DNA of 64,000 bases from the NCBI GenBank assembly GCA_958421945.1, contig CATZMZ010000007.1:1-64000 (forward strand), read 5' to 3'. Below, piece after piece: positions 10,346 through 18,490 of this stretch. This DNA comes from an uncultured Eubacteriales bacterium (GTDB lineage: Bacteria; Bacillota; Clostridia; Christensenellales; Borkfalkiaceae). Both the position numbers and the translations under genes were made by a program. Each line of letters starts with the position of its first letter. The first letter of the stretch is position 1. The notes under the pieces were generated by a model. The model was not told the origin of the DNA. It did not search any database and saw nothing but the letters and a program-made list of their open reading frames with translations.

Positions 10346-11185
10346 ATGCTGAAATATCTTTTCAATGACAACCAAACAAACAAAATTCCAATCAATGTAT
10401 CGGTAGCTTTATGGACAAGATCTTTTCCAAAAAAGCACACACACGATTTCTATGAAATCATTCTCGTTTGCAACAATTCACTTATAAACATTTTAAACAA
10501 TCATTCACATGTTATGAGTAAAAATGATATATGCTTTGTTCAACCGAATAACATACATCATATTATAGGATATAAAGATCAGCCTACTTATTTCAATATT
10601 ATGATTAAAATAGATTTTATTAAACAACTATCAAGCATCTATTCGCCTGATTTCCTTAAAAAACTCATCTCAACCCGATACAATACACTCTCCCCTCAAG
10701 CATACGAAAGAATCTTTACTCTTCTCACGACGGGACGTCAACTACTGGAAAACCAAATAGAAAAACAACAATTTTTATATCGTTTGGCCGTTATCGAACT
10801 GTTGACATCGTATGCTCATCAACAAATAGAAATTAACGATGTTTCCTCCCTACAAAAGCCTACTTTAGTAAACAAAGCAATAGAATTAATGTCCCACCCA
10901 GAATATATGATTTCGTCCATAAAAGATATTGCAAATACCCTAGGCATTTCGCCCGAACATTTAATTCGCTTGTTTAAGAAAAATGGCATGGCATCCCCAA
11001 ACAAACTATTTTTAGCATACAAGCTCGAGTATGCGCGTACACTTTTACGAACAACTGATTTAAAAATCATCACGATTGCCGAAAATGTTGGTTTTTATAA
11101 TACACATTATTTCTGTAAAATCTTTAAAGAACATTATCAAATAACCCCAAGTGAGTACAGAAAACAAAACAATATTTTCTCATAA
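10346..11185 (+). CDS. AraC-family transcriptional regulator
   Basis: The product has 279 residues. Residues 1-150 form a cupin-like sensor domain with the KHTHDFYEIILV strand expected for sugar-binding AraC proteins. Residues about 175-275 hold two helix-turn-helix units: IKDIANTLGISPEHLIRLFK and then the signature around ITIAENVGFYNTHYFCKIFK, ending ITPSEYRKQ. It lies 20 bp before the rhamnosidase gene and is divergent from the ABC operon, so it most likely activates both in response to the imported sugar. Gene and promoter are clearly more AT-rich than the flanking chromosome. Confidence 0.9.
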   Translation: MLKYLFNDNQTNKIPINVSVALWTRSFPKKHTHDFYEIILVCNNSLINILNNHSHVMSKNDICFVQPNNIHHIIGYKDQPTYFNIMIKIDFIKQLSSIYSPDFLKKLISTRYNTLSPQAYERIFTLLTTGRQLLENQIEKQQFLYRLAVIELLTSYAHQQIEINDVSSLQKPTLVNKAIELMSHPEYMISSIKDIANTLGISPEHLIRLFKKNGMASPNKLFLAYKLEYARTLLRTTDLKIITIAENVGFYNTHYFCKIFKEHYQITPSEYRKQNNIFS

Positions 11186-11205
11186 GCGCGAAGGACGACT
11201 AAAAA

Positions 11206-13359
11206 ATGAAAATATTAAACTCCTTTTTTGAAAATTGCAAATGGATCGGCTCTAATAAGCAATGCCAATCCCCTATTATCACGCGAAAATTTTTCGTGCA
11301 AAAAGTTAGTGTTGCAAAATTAACGCTAACAGGACTTGGCTATTTCGAAGCCACAATCAATGGCTTGCCTGTTACCGATTGGAAATTTCTTCCCGTTGCC
11401 AGCGATTACGAAAAGCGTGACGGAATGAATTTTTTATACCCCGTTAGCGACATTACGACAAATCGAATTTATTGCTATGAATTCGATATTTTAAAATTAT
11501 TACACGAGGGGGAAAACTGTTTGGAAATTCAGCTTGGAAACGGTTGGTACAGACAAACTGAAAGAATTGCTGAAGGCGAAGTTTCTTACGGAAACTTATT
11601 AAAAACTGTTTATCGTCTTGATATCGTTAGTAATGGAATAACCAAAAGCTTTTATTCAGATGGCTCAGAGCTTTGGCGAGAAAGCGAAATACGTTACAAT
11701 AATATTTTTCACGGTGAAATTATTAATCCAAACGAGATAGATGGGACGCAATATAACGTAGACATTCTTCCAGCTCCTGATTCTTTGCTTTGCTCCGCCA
11801 TCGGAACACCCGATAAAGAAATTCGTCAAATTATCCCTACGCTTTTAAAAACAGTAAACGGGAAAAAGATTTTTGATGTTGGCGAAAATATCAGTGGAAT
11901 TGTTCGTATCCGTACTTCCGCAAAAAAAGGGGAACGTATCGTTTTGCGTTTTTCGGAACTGTTAAACAACGAAGGTGAACTTGATTTCGCATCAGTAGGT
12001 GGTACATTCGTAAGCCGTTCTGGTAAAAAACAAATTATGCAAGACGAATTTATTTCCGATGGTAACGCACGTTATTTTGAACCAAAGTTCGTATGGCATG
12101 CCTTTCGATATTTTGACATTTCAGGTGACTTCGACGAACTCGAGGTAGTAGAGATTCATAGCGATTGCCCCGTAATCTCTGATTTCACCAGCGATTCGGA
12201 GGGGTTGAATTTTCTTTACGAAGCTTTTTTACGTTCTCAGCTCGGCAATATGCACGGTAGTTTCCCCTCCGACTGTCCGCATCGCGAACGATTGGGCTAC
12301 ACGGGCGACGGACAGCTCTGTGCGCCGGCTGCAATGCTCACATTGGATTGTCGCGAATTTTATCGAAAATGGATACGTGACATACTCGATTGTCAGGATA
12401 TAAACGGACATGTACAACACACGGCTCCTTTTATGGGTGGCGGTGGTGGGCCAGGCGTATGGGGCTCAGCAATTGTTTTCGTTCCGTATGCCTACTATCT
12501 TCATTACGGCGACGAATCAATCTTGCACGATTGCTACCTACCGATGCGGAAATGGATAAAATACCTTTCTCTCCGTTGCGAGGATGGGTTAATTGTTCGC
12601 GAGGAAGAAGGTGGCTGGTGTTTGGGAGATTGGGGCGCACTACATGGTATGGAATTGCCCGAACCGTATGTAAATACTTGTTGTTTTATTAAAATTTTAC
12701 AGATACTCGAAAAGATTGCCGTACTTATGGGCAAATCCAAAGATATTATATATTATAAAAAATTGCGTGTTTACTCCGAATACGCGGTCATTGAACGCTA
12801 TCGCGACGATAATGGCATTACGTTTCTTTCGGGCAAACAGGGTGCGGACGCATTCGCCGTTTGGTGCGGGATTGCAGGTGAAAAAACCGTCAAAAGACTA
12901 GTCGATAAATACGATGCGATGACGCACTTCGATACGGGTATACTAGGAACGGATATCCTCCTGGAAGTTCTTTTTTTACATGGTCACGCCGATACCGCAT
13001 TCAAGCTTTTGAATAATAATGAAGTTGGCTCGTTCCTCTACATAAAAAATCACGACGGCACTACCTTATGGGAAAATTGGGTTGGCGGCATGGCTTCGCG
13101 CTTTCATCCGATGTTCGGCGCATGCGCCCGTCAATTATTTACTTCGATACTAGGGATCCGACAAATTGAAGGCTCCGTTGGCTACCGTCACATTGTAATC
13201 GCCCCCCAAATTCCCGAAAACTTGTCCTTCGCCGAAGGCAGTATACGTACGGAGCTTGGCACGATCTCAGTATCTTGGAAAAAAACAAACGGCAAAACTG
13301 AACTTCATTACTCTGTTCCCAACGGAGTAACGGTAGAAAAAACGAGACTCGACCATTAA
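11206..13359 (+). CDS. GH78-type alpha-L-rhamnosidase
   Basis: The product has 717 residues and no signal peptide, so it should act in the cytoplasm on imported oligosaccharides. N-terminal beta-sandwich domains (about 1-320) precede an (alpha/alpha)6 barrel. The motif SDCPHRERLGYTGDGQ matches the GH78 catalytic-acid region (Glu in RERLGY). WENWVGGMASRFHPMFG matches the region of the catalytic base Glu and the following His. A small C-terminal beta domain (GSVGYRHIVIAP) is typical. It is cotranscribed with the AraC regulator. Assignment to the family is firm; the preferred linkage is not readable. Confidence 0.85.
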   Translation: MKILNSFFENCKWIGSNKQCQSPIITRKFFVQKVSVAKLTLTGLGYFEATINGLPVTDWKFLPVASDYEKRDGMNFLYPVSDITTNRIYCYEFDILKLLHEGENCLEIQLGNGWYRQTERIAEGEVSYGNLLKTVYRLDIVSNGITKSFYSDGSELWRESEIRYNNIFHGEIINPNEIDGTQYNVDILPAPDSLLCSAIGTPDKEIRQIIPTLLKTVNGKKIFDVGENISGIVRIRTSAKKGERIVLRFSELLNNEGELDFASVGGTFVSRSGKKQIMQDEFISDGNARYFEPKFVWHAFRYFDISGDFDELEVVEIHSDCPVISDFTSDSEGLNFLYEAFLRSQLGNMHGSFPSDCPHRERLGYTGDGQLCAPAAMLTLDCREFYRKWIRDILDCQDINGHVQHTAPFMGGGGGPGVWGSAIVFVPYAYYLHYGDESILHDCYLPMRKWIKYLSLRCEDGLIVREEEGGWCLGDWGALHGMELPEPYVNTCCFIKILQILEKIAVLMGKSKDIIYYKKLRVYSEYAVIERYRDDNGITFLSGKQGADAFAVWCGIAGEKTVKRLVDKYDAMTHFDTGILGTDILLEVLFLHGHADTAFKLLNNNEVGSFLYIKNHDGTTLWENWVGGMASRFHPMFGACARQLFTSILGIRQIEGSVGYRHIVIAPQIPENLSFAEGSIRTELGTISVSWKKTNGKTELHYSVPNGVTVEKTRLDH

Positions 13360-13441
13360 ATCCCTCGCCGGTTTCGCTTGAGTACTGACTATTTTTTGTA
13401 TAGTATTGTTTATGTTTAAATATTCACTTCGACCCGTATAT

Positions 13442-13473
13442 ATAATCCGCTTAATTTGCGGATTATTTTTTTT
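13442..13473 (+). terminator. Rho-independent terminator after the rhamnosidase gene
   Basis: A 9-bp perfect stem, ATAATCCGC with GCGGATTAT, closes a 7-nt loop (ttaattt) and runs into eight T residues. It lies about 80 bp beyond the rhamnosidase stop. It also sits close to the left boundary of the mobile element, so it may be on either side of the attachment site. Confidence 0.8.
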
Positions 13474-13526
13474 GTGATTCAGGCACAATATCCTCTCGAT
13501 TTATTGTCGAGCGAATTTGTTTCAGT

Positions 13527-15143
13527 TCAGTTCTCTTTCATTTCAGGTATTGCGCCTACGCAATTATAAATAATTTCTATTGTCTGCCTATGTCCCCCTT
13601 GCGCCTTTTCGCCTTTGTGAACGTAAATCTTATCAATAAACGTTCTCACGATTTCAGGACTTAACTCGGAAATCTCTGTATATCTTTTTACAAGTCTCAT
13701 AAACTTGTTTAAGTCTGCGGTTTCTTTCTGTACCGTTGCTAATTCATCCGTCAATAATTTCAACTTGTTTGTCAGCTCGGCTTGCTCGTTTTCATAATTT
13801 TTCGACAACTTAATAAACCGTTCCTCGGTAAGCGTTCCGTTTACTTTATCCTCATAAAGATTTTGAATAATGCGGTCAAGCGCGTCTATGCGTCTTTCGG
13901 TTTCTTCTCTCGCCCTCTCCTTTTCGGATAAATCTTTTTTGGTCATTTTTATGCTCTTTTCTTGTAGCATAGCGATAAATTCCGTTTCGTTATTCCTTGC
14001 CAAACCTAAAACGCGCTGTAAATCATAAAGCACAATGTCCTCAACGGCGTGTAACGTTATGTAATGTGAAGTACATCTCCGTTCTTTCTCTTTTCGGTAT
14101 GAAGCGCAGTTAAAACAATCCTTTTCACTGCCTCTGTGCCTGTTCAGATACATTTTCGCACCGCAATCGGCGCAGTATAGCAGTCCCGAAAAGATACTCA
14201 TTTCGCCGTCGATGGAAAGTCTCCGCTTTACTCCCTCTCTCAACTTCTGAACGGTATCGAACGTATCCTTATCTATTATCGCTTCGTGCGTATTCTCAAA
14301 GATTACCCAATCTTCTTTTGGCAAAAAAACAACCGAATGACTCTTATATGATTTCTTTTTGGTACGGAAATTAATCGTATGCCCTAAATAGATAGGGTTT
14401 GAAAGAATACGCCTTATAGCCGATACAGTCCATAATTCAGGATGGTCTACTTTTTCAAGTTTATATTTCCACCCTACTTTCTTTTTCCACACAACGGGAG
14501 AGATCGCTTTCATCTCGTTTAGTTTCTTGCTGATCTGCATCGGTCCGTAACCCTGAATACACATAGCATAGATCTTTTTTACAATTCCTGCGGCTTCTGT
14601 TTCAACAAGCCAATTCCCATGCTCGTCTTTTACGTACCCATACGGCGGACAGTTACAGGTTGATTTCCCCGACATCCCTTTTGCACGGATAACCGCTCGA
14701 ACTTTTTTACTTGTGTCTTTGGCATACCATTCGTTCATAATGTTTCTGAACGGCGTGAAATCGCTATCGTTCTCTATCGTATTATCAACGTTATCGTTTA
14801 CGGCAATAAAATGAACGCCCGCCTCTCCGAAGTAAACCTCGCTGTAATAGCCCACTTTCAGATAGTCCCTGCCAAGTCTCGACATATCTTTGACAATGAC
14901 CGTTCCGACAAGTCCCGAGTCGATATCCCTTATCAAATCCTTAAACGCGGGACGATTAAAATTCGTCCCCGAATAGCCGTCGTCCACATAAAATTTAACG
15001 TTATTAAAATTATTTTTTCGTGCATACTCTCCAAGCATTTCCTTTTGATGCACGATACTGTTGCTATCTCCGACGAGTTCATCGTCCACACTTAACCTGC
15101 AATAAAGCGCCGTAATCGCGTCTGCCGCCGTCCTTGCTTTCAT
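13527..15143 (-). CDS. Large serine recombinase (TnpX-like)
   Basis: The product has 538 residues. The N-terminal resolvase domain contains ALYCRLSVDDE with the nucleophilic Ser and KDMSRLGRDYLKVG with the conserved Arg. A recombinase domain (about 165-290) follows, then a zinc ribbon (CADCGAKMYLNRHRG with a later CASYRKEKERRC). A long coiled coil (about 385-470) precedes the C terminus. This domain order is that of large serine integrases/transposases acting on mobilizable transposons. An AGGAGG ribosome site precedes the ATG. It should excise and integrate the element. Confidence 0.93.
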   Translation of the reverse strand: MKARTAADAITALYCRLSVDDELVGDSNSIVHQKEMLGEYARKNNFNNVKFYVDDGYSGTNFNRPAFKDLIRDIDSGLVGTVIVKDMSRLGRDYLKVGYYSEVYFGEAGVHFIAVNDNVDNTIENDSDFTPFRNIMNEWYAKDTSKKVRAVIRAKGMSGKSTCNCPPYGYVKDEHGNWLVETEAAGIVKKIYAMCIQGYGPMQISKKLNEMKAISPVVWKKKVGWKYKLEKVDHPELWTVSAIRRILSNPIYLGHTINFRTKKKSYKSHSVVFLPKEDWVIFENTHEAIIDKDTFDTVQKLREGVKRRLSIDGEMSIFSGLLYCADCGAKMYLNRHRGSEKDCFNCASYRKEKERRCTSHYITLHAVEDIVLYDLQRVLGLARNNETEFIAMLQEKSIKMTKKDLSEKERAREETERRIDALDRIIQNLYEDKVNGTLTEERFIKLSKNYENEQAELTNKLKLLTDELATVQKETADLNKFMRLVKRYTEISELSPEIVRTFIDKIYVHKGEKAQGGHRQTIEIIYNCVGAIPEMKEN

Positions 15144-15153
15144 ATTCCGCCTC

Positions 15154-15297
15154 CTATCCTGCTCCCGATAAATCGTTCAGCAGCAATTTTTTAATTCCGG
15201 TATCCACCTTTTCCTTTGCCCCTTCCGCTTCTTTTACGACAATTGAAAAAGTAGTTCTTCCTATCTTTCTTGTATATGTATATTGATTCTGCTCCAC
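15154..15297 (-). CDS. TnpW-family transposon-encoded small protein
   Basis: This 47-residue ORF begins with GTG at 15297, has GAGGGG upstream, and ends with TAG 10 bp before the recombinase start. It contains QYTYTRKIGRTTFSIVV and KLLLNDL, the pattern of the short TnpW proteins encoded next to TnpX-type recombinases in Clostridia. Function of the family is unknown; tight coupling suggests an accessory role in transposition. Confidence 0.75.
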   Translation of the reverse strand: MEQNQYTYTRKIGRTTFSIVVKEAEGAKEKVDTGIKKLLLNDLSGAG

Positions 15298-15426
15298 TCG
15301 TTCCCCTCTCTTTTTTATTGCAGCAGAACCTCCTGACTATCCTTTTGAAACACATACCTACAATTTTTACTTATCGTATATATACTATATTTTTCTAGAA
15401 AAGTCAAGTGGTTCTGCGTTAAATTT

Positions 15427-16008
15427 TTACTTTAACAGTAAGAATATCGAAATCGCTGTCTGAACGGCAAGTAAAATCGGCGTAGCCCAAAAGAAAAATT
15501 TACGAAATCCACGTTCGTAATGAATATCCGACTTTGCCTGTTCTATCTCTTTTTCCGTGTCTTTCAGCTTGTTTTTTACCTCTTTCGTTTCCTCGTCAAT
15601 TTTGGCAGAAAACATTTCCACGCCGGCTTTAATCACCTTTCCCGTAGCTATTTGCACTTCCTGAACCGTTTCCGTTTTCATCGCCGCCTGTTGGCTTATT
15701 AACGTTTCGAGCCGCCTCGTCACGCTCTCTACTTTTTCCGTCAAGCTCCTCACGTTTTCGCTGTTGTTCTCTTTTACGTTCCTCACTTGCCGCGTCAAGT
15801 CCTCGATTTGCATAGTCTGCTGTCTGATTAAGTTGTTGCATTTCTCGTTCGACAGCGCCAATGCCTTCTGAAATAAGCCACCCTGCGTTATTGCCTTTAG
15901 CTCGTCCACCGCCGAATCGAGTTTTATAAGTTCCGGATTGTTCGTGACTATCTCTTCTTCGCCGTCTATAATCCGCTGTGGTCTCCTGCCTGTTATTCTG
16001 TTTTCCAA
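15427..16008 (-). CDS. Coiled-coil protein with C-terminal membrane anchor, overlapping relaxase
   Basis: The product has 193 residues and starts at TTG with GAGGTG about 10 nt upstream. Residues about 60-165 form a heptad-rich coiled coil; residues about 170-193 are one hydrophobic segment (FFFWATPILLAVQTAISIFL). The first 380 bp overlap the 3-prime part of the relaxase gene in a different frame on the same strand, yet both frames stay long and protein-like. This recalls MobB of RSF1010, a membrane-associated mobilization protein encoded inside mobA, although I see no sequence proof of homology. It may help the relaxase or relaxosome reach the membrane. Confidence 0.65.
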   Translation of the reverse strand: MENRITGRRPQRIIDGEEEIVTNNPELIKLDSAVDELKAITQGGLFQKALALSNEKCNNLIRQQTMQIEDLTRQVRNVKENNSENVRSLTEKVESVTRRLETLISQQAAMKTETVQEVQIATGKVIKAGVEMFSAKIDEETKEVKNKLKDTEKEIEQAKSDIHYERGFRKFFFWATPILLAVQTAISIFLLLK

Positions 16009-16741
16009 TTCTGTTTAACACCTCGCTTTTTGTGTAATTTGTTCCGAGCCGTTGTCCCCTGATTGCCTTTTTCTTCTGTGGATGCAGATACGAAAAATCC
16101 TTGCCGTTTCTCGTAATTTCCACTCCGTAATTCGTTTGCAGATAGGATATGAATCCCTCTTCGTTATGCGATACCGTTATGCCTTCCTGAATAACTTCTC
16201 GGAGTTCTTCCTTCCAACTCGTCCCGCCTTTCAACATAATATGTTTTTCTTCGGACGTGCGCTTATGTTTTGCTCCTTTACGCCAATTCAATTCGCTGAA
16301 ACCGTATTTTTTACCGACTCGATTTGCCTCGTCTTTCATCTTTGCGTATTCGTCCGAATTGATATGTAATTTCTTTCCCGTAATTGTGTCTACGGAATTG
16401 ACGATTATGTGACTATGTACCGTTTTCGTGTCTGTATGGGTAGCGATTACACATTCGTGATTATAAAACAATAACGCCGCCATTTCTTCCGCATACTTCT
16501 GTGCCGTCTGCGGACTTACATTATCTTGCCTTGCGCAGGACAGTTTTATATGGTAATACTTTCTTTCATCATATCCTGTACACTTTCCGAAACGCTTCAT
16601 TGTCTCCTGAAACTGATCGGCATAATCTTCGTCTTCAAAGAGATTTCTTACCGACACTTCCGAAGCCTTGTTCGGATCGGTTATATATGCAATTGCTTTT
16701 CTCGGCGTACTCTTGCTCGATGAACATTTAAATAGCGGCAT
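15629..16741 (-). CDS. Relaxase/mobilization nuclease
   Basis: The product has 370 residues. The relaxase core contains an early catalytic Tyr region (AIAYITDPNKAS), the metal-binding His cluster in THTDTKTVHSHIIVNSV, and the downstream NWRKGAKHKRTSEEKHIM segment. The charged C-terminal third (RKREQQRKREELDGKSRER) is overlapped by the coiled-coil gene in another frame. The ATG shares one base with the stop of mobC (TAATG), so translation is coupled. It should nick the oriT and pilot single-stranded DNA into a recipient through a helper secretion system. Confidence 0.9.
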   Translation of the reverse strand: MPLFKCSSSKSTPRKAIAYITDPNKASEVSVRNLFEDEDYADQFQETMKRFGKCTGYDERKYYHIKLSCARQDNVSPQTAQKYAEEMAALLFYNHECVIATHTDTKTVHSHIIVNSVDTITGKKLHINSDEYAKMKDEANRVGKKYGFSELNWRKGAKHKRTSEEKHIMLKGGTSWKEELREVIQEGITVSHNEEGFISYLQTNYGVEITRNGKDFSYLHPQKKKAIRGQRLGTNYTKSEVLNRIGKQNNRQETTADYRRRRRDSHEQSGTYKTRFGGGRAKGNNAGWLISEGIGAVEREMQQLNQTADYANRGLDAASEERKREQQRKREELDGKSRERDEAARNVNKPTGGDENGNGSGSANSYGKGD

Positions 16742-17055
16742 TACGATTCCTCTATGGCTTTCGTAATAGCCTTATATGTATCCTTTAATTCGTCCACGCA
16801 AGACAAAATATCTCGTTTCGTTGTCAAACCACAGTAGTTCGCTCTTGCAAGCTGGTTTAAGTTATTGCCCTGCCTTTTTAATTCGTTCAGAATTTCACCT
16901 GAATTTTCAAAGACAATAATCGACTTATTCGTAATGGACTTTATAATAAAGTCGGTCATCGTTAATCCGCTCGATTTGAGTTTTTCGTCTATTATCTTTC
17001 TTTCATCTTCCGATGCCCTGAACGTATAGGCATACGGTCTTGTTCTGTTTGTCAT
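16741..17055 (-). CDS. MobC-like relaxosome accessory protein
   Basis: The product has 104 residues. The N-terminal half (PYAYTFRASEDERKIIDEKL) reads as a ribbon-helix-helix DNA-binding fold. The signature ELKRQGNNLNQLARANYCG is the classic MobC motif. It lies directly before the relaxase gene (1-bp overlap) and directly after the palindromic oriT candidate, as expected for a protein that binds oriT and helps the relaxase melt the nic region. Confidence 0.88.
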   Translation of the reverse strand: MTNRTRPYAYTFRASEDERKIIDEKLKSSGLTMTDFIIKSITNKSIIVFENSGEILNELKRQGNNLNQLARANYCGLTTKRDILSCVDELKDTYKAITKAIEES

Positions 17056-17080
17056 TTTCTTTCTCTCCGTTCGTTTTCGG

Positions 17081-17207
17081 GCAAAAATAAAGGGTATTAG
17101 GGAAACGCAGTTGCCCTAACGAGGCGAGCGGTTACGCTCGGTATTTGGCAAGCCAAATGCGTACCTCGCTATGACCGTTATGCCCGTAATACCCCCTGTA
17201 TTTTTGC
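17081..17207. other. Candidate oriT: nested inverted repeats upstream of mobC
   Basis: A 127-bp non-coding stretch is built from nested palindromes. The outermost arms are GCAAAAATA (17081-17089) and TATTTTTGC (17199-17207), with GGGTATTA (17092-17099) and TAATACCC (17187-17194) inside. Three inner hairpins follow: TTAGGG-N11-CCCTAA (17097-17119), CGAGCG-gtta-CGCTCG (17125-17140) and ATTTGGC-aa-GCCAAAT (17143-17158). Position immediately before mobC and the relaxase makes it the best oriT candidate; the nic site is not identified. Confidence 0.55.
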
Positions 17208-17217
17208 AGGTAGTTTG

Positions 17218-17934
17218 TCAGCCGTTTTTGATTGCCGCGCGGCACTTTTCGCTCTGCAACAACCAATATAAACTATGACTTTGTTCAAGCGATTTGTCTG
17301 CCTCGATGAGTTCGTTTAACCTTGCCCAATTCACTCTTCTCAATATCCCCCTTCCGTTTGGGTAAATATCGTCTTTTATTGCAGGATGCAATTTCATAAA
17401 CCCGTCGAAAGTCATCTGAATCCTTTCTTCTTCCATCCCTTTTCCCGTCCCTGTAATATCGTCTTTCTTTTCCGTTTTTCGGATTGTTTTAGCGGCGTTA
17501 CTTCGCTTTTTCGACAGCGATAATCTGAGTTTCGCAAGTGCAAAATATGCGTCGATAGGTGGCAAAAGTTCAGCCGTTTCAATCCCCTCGAACATATACC
17601 CACACAAGGCTTTCATGTATGCTCCGCTTTGCTCTTCGTCCATCAGGTCAATCGCCCTGTAATACGTTTCAAGAAAGGCAAAATGCCGCATTTGTCGGTT
17701 TAACGTTTTCAGACTTTTCCCGTTCATTTCAGCTTCTTTTGAGCGCGCTAAAACGTCCTCGATATTACTCCAAATGAACGTTTCTTTCTTGTCTTTCAAG
17801 GTCGGCAGTTTGTTCCCCGTAAACATATACTGACAGATACGTTTGATAAACCGTCCCGCCATCTGCTCGGTCTCGTTTTTGATGAGTGACCAATACAATT
17901 CATAGAACATAAACTTCGTTATCTGATTTCCCAT
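17218..17934 (-). CDS. DUF6291-like protein with internal duplication
   Basis: The product has 238 residues from the ATG at 17934, which has GGAG six nt upstream; the longer frame begins with TTG. Two related helical units are visible: FYELYWSLIKNETEQMAGRF with ICQYMFTG, and FLETYYRAIDLMDEEQSGAY with LCGYMFEG. The second is the form usual in DUF6291 proteins of phages and mobile elements, which often stand near replication functions. A basic linker and a C-terminal helical tail follow. I infer a replication or maintenance role; there is no direct evidence. Confidence 0.6.
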   Translation of the reverse strand: MGNQITKFMFYELYWSLIKNETEQMAGRFIKRICQYMFTGNKLPTLKDKKETFIWSNIEDVLARSKEAEMNGKSLKTLNRQMRHFAFLETYYRAIDLMDEEQSGAYMKALCGYMFEGIETAELLPPIDAYFALAKLRLSLSKKRSNAAKTIRKTEKKDDITGTGKGMEEERIQMTFDGFMKLHPAIKDDIYPNGRGILRRVNWARLNELIEADKSLEQSHSLYWLLQSEKCRAAIKNG

Positions 17935-18074
17935 TCCCATCTCCGATTTCTTCTTATTTTGTCCACGCAAGAGAGAAAATCACCTACAGTGTCGTTGCCG
18001 ATGTCCGTCTCTCGCACGGTGTTCGGATTGTAAATCGCAATCCTTTCTGGTGGCTGTTTTGATGTTATTCTCAT
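17919..18074 (-). CDS. Possible small protein at the start of the mobile element
   Basis: A 51-residue frame starts with ATG at 18074 (AAGGGGG about 14 nt upstream) and overlaps the next gene by 16 bp, an arrangement that suggests coupling. It contains SKQPPERIAIYNPNTVRETD and a basic C terminus (KIRRNRRWEWE). I do not recognise a family. The weak ribosome-site spacing keeps confidence low. Confidence 0.35.
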   Translation of the reverse strand: MRITSKQPPERIAIYNPNTVRETDIGNDTVGDFLSCVDKIRRNRRWEWEIR

Positions 18075-18153
18075 TTTTCTATTGATTTCCCCCTTTTTTG
18101 TTGAAATACTATCCCTATGGAACGAACTCGTCACTATGAGCATTTATGACTTT

Positions 18154-18369
18154 TTACTCGATGAAACAAGTATTGATTATTAAAATAGGGAGAAAAAACA
18201 TATTCTTTTTTTGTAAAAGCGTTCGGCATAACATAACGAAAGCCTCGAAGTTCAACAACTTCGAGGCTTTTCCGCTTGCAGGTGTTTCCATTATTTTTTC
18301 GGGAATAATCGCGGCGAGCAGGATTAGCACGCCTATAACGATAAAGATAAACCCCACTATTTTAAGCAT
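18154..18369 (-). CDS. Doubtful small membrane protein
   Basis: A 71-residue frame begins MLKIVGFIFIVIGVLILLAA, a convincing transmembrane start, but the rest is unremarkable. It contains a perfect 14-bp inverted repeat that looks more like a terminator than coding sequence. The ribosome site is weak. It could be a remnant of a gene cut by insertion of the neighbouring element. Confidence 0.25.
   Translation of the reverse strand: MLKIVGFIFIVIGVLILLAAIIPEKIMETPASGKASKLLNFEAFVMLCRTLLQKKNMFFLPILIINTCFIE
18239..18270. terminator. Perfect 14-bp hairpin downstream of the purine operon
   Basis: AAAGCCTCGAAGTT pairs perfectly with AACTTCGAGGCTTT around the loop CAAC. The T-run is short in both directions. 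It lies about 220 bp beyond the nupQ stop and is the first strong hairpin downstream of that operon. Confidence 0.5.
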
Positions 18370-18490
18370 GGGTTTAACTCTTCGCTAAGCCCTGTTGTTA
18401 ATCGCTGCAGTTACGTCGGAGTTAAGGCTTGTTTCAAACCTTACCATAACAAAACTCCTGCCACATATTATTTACGGTATTAACCGTTCT

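Larger units (their letters stand above)
13500..18143. mobile_element. Integrative mobilizable element (serine recombinase, relaxase, MobC)
   Basis: About 4.6 kb of minus-strand genes forms a compact mobilizable element: small ORF, DUF6291-like protein, oriT candidate, MobC, relaxase overlapped by a coiled-coil membrane gene, TnpW, then a large serine recombinase at the end. No type IV secretion genes are present, so transfer would depend on a helper. The recombinase next to TnpW resembles Tn4451-type transposon organisation. I could not find the flanking direct repeats (often a GA-centred core for this family), so both boundaries are approximate. The left boundary lies between the rhamnosidase terminator and 13526; the right boundary lies between about 18075 and 18490. 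Confidence 0.75.

Noticed and set aside
13360..13526. Left attachment site of the mobile element
   Set aside because: I searched by eye for a direct repeat shared with 18075-18490 and found none that was convincing.
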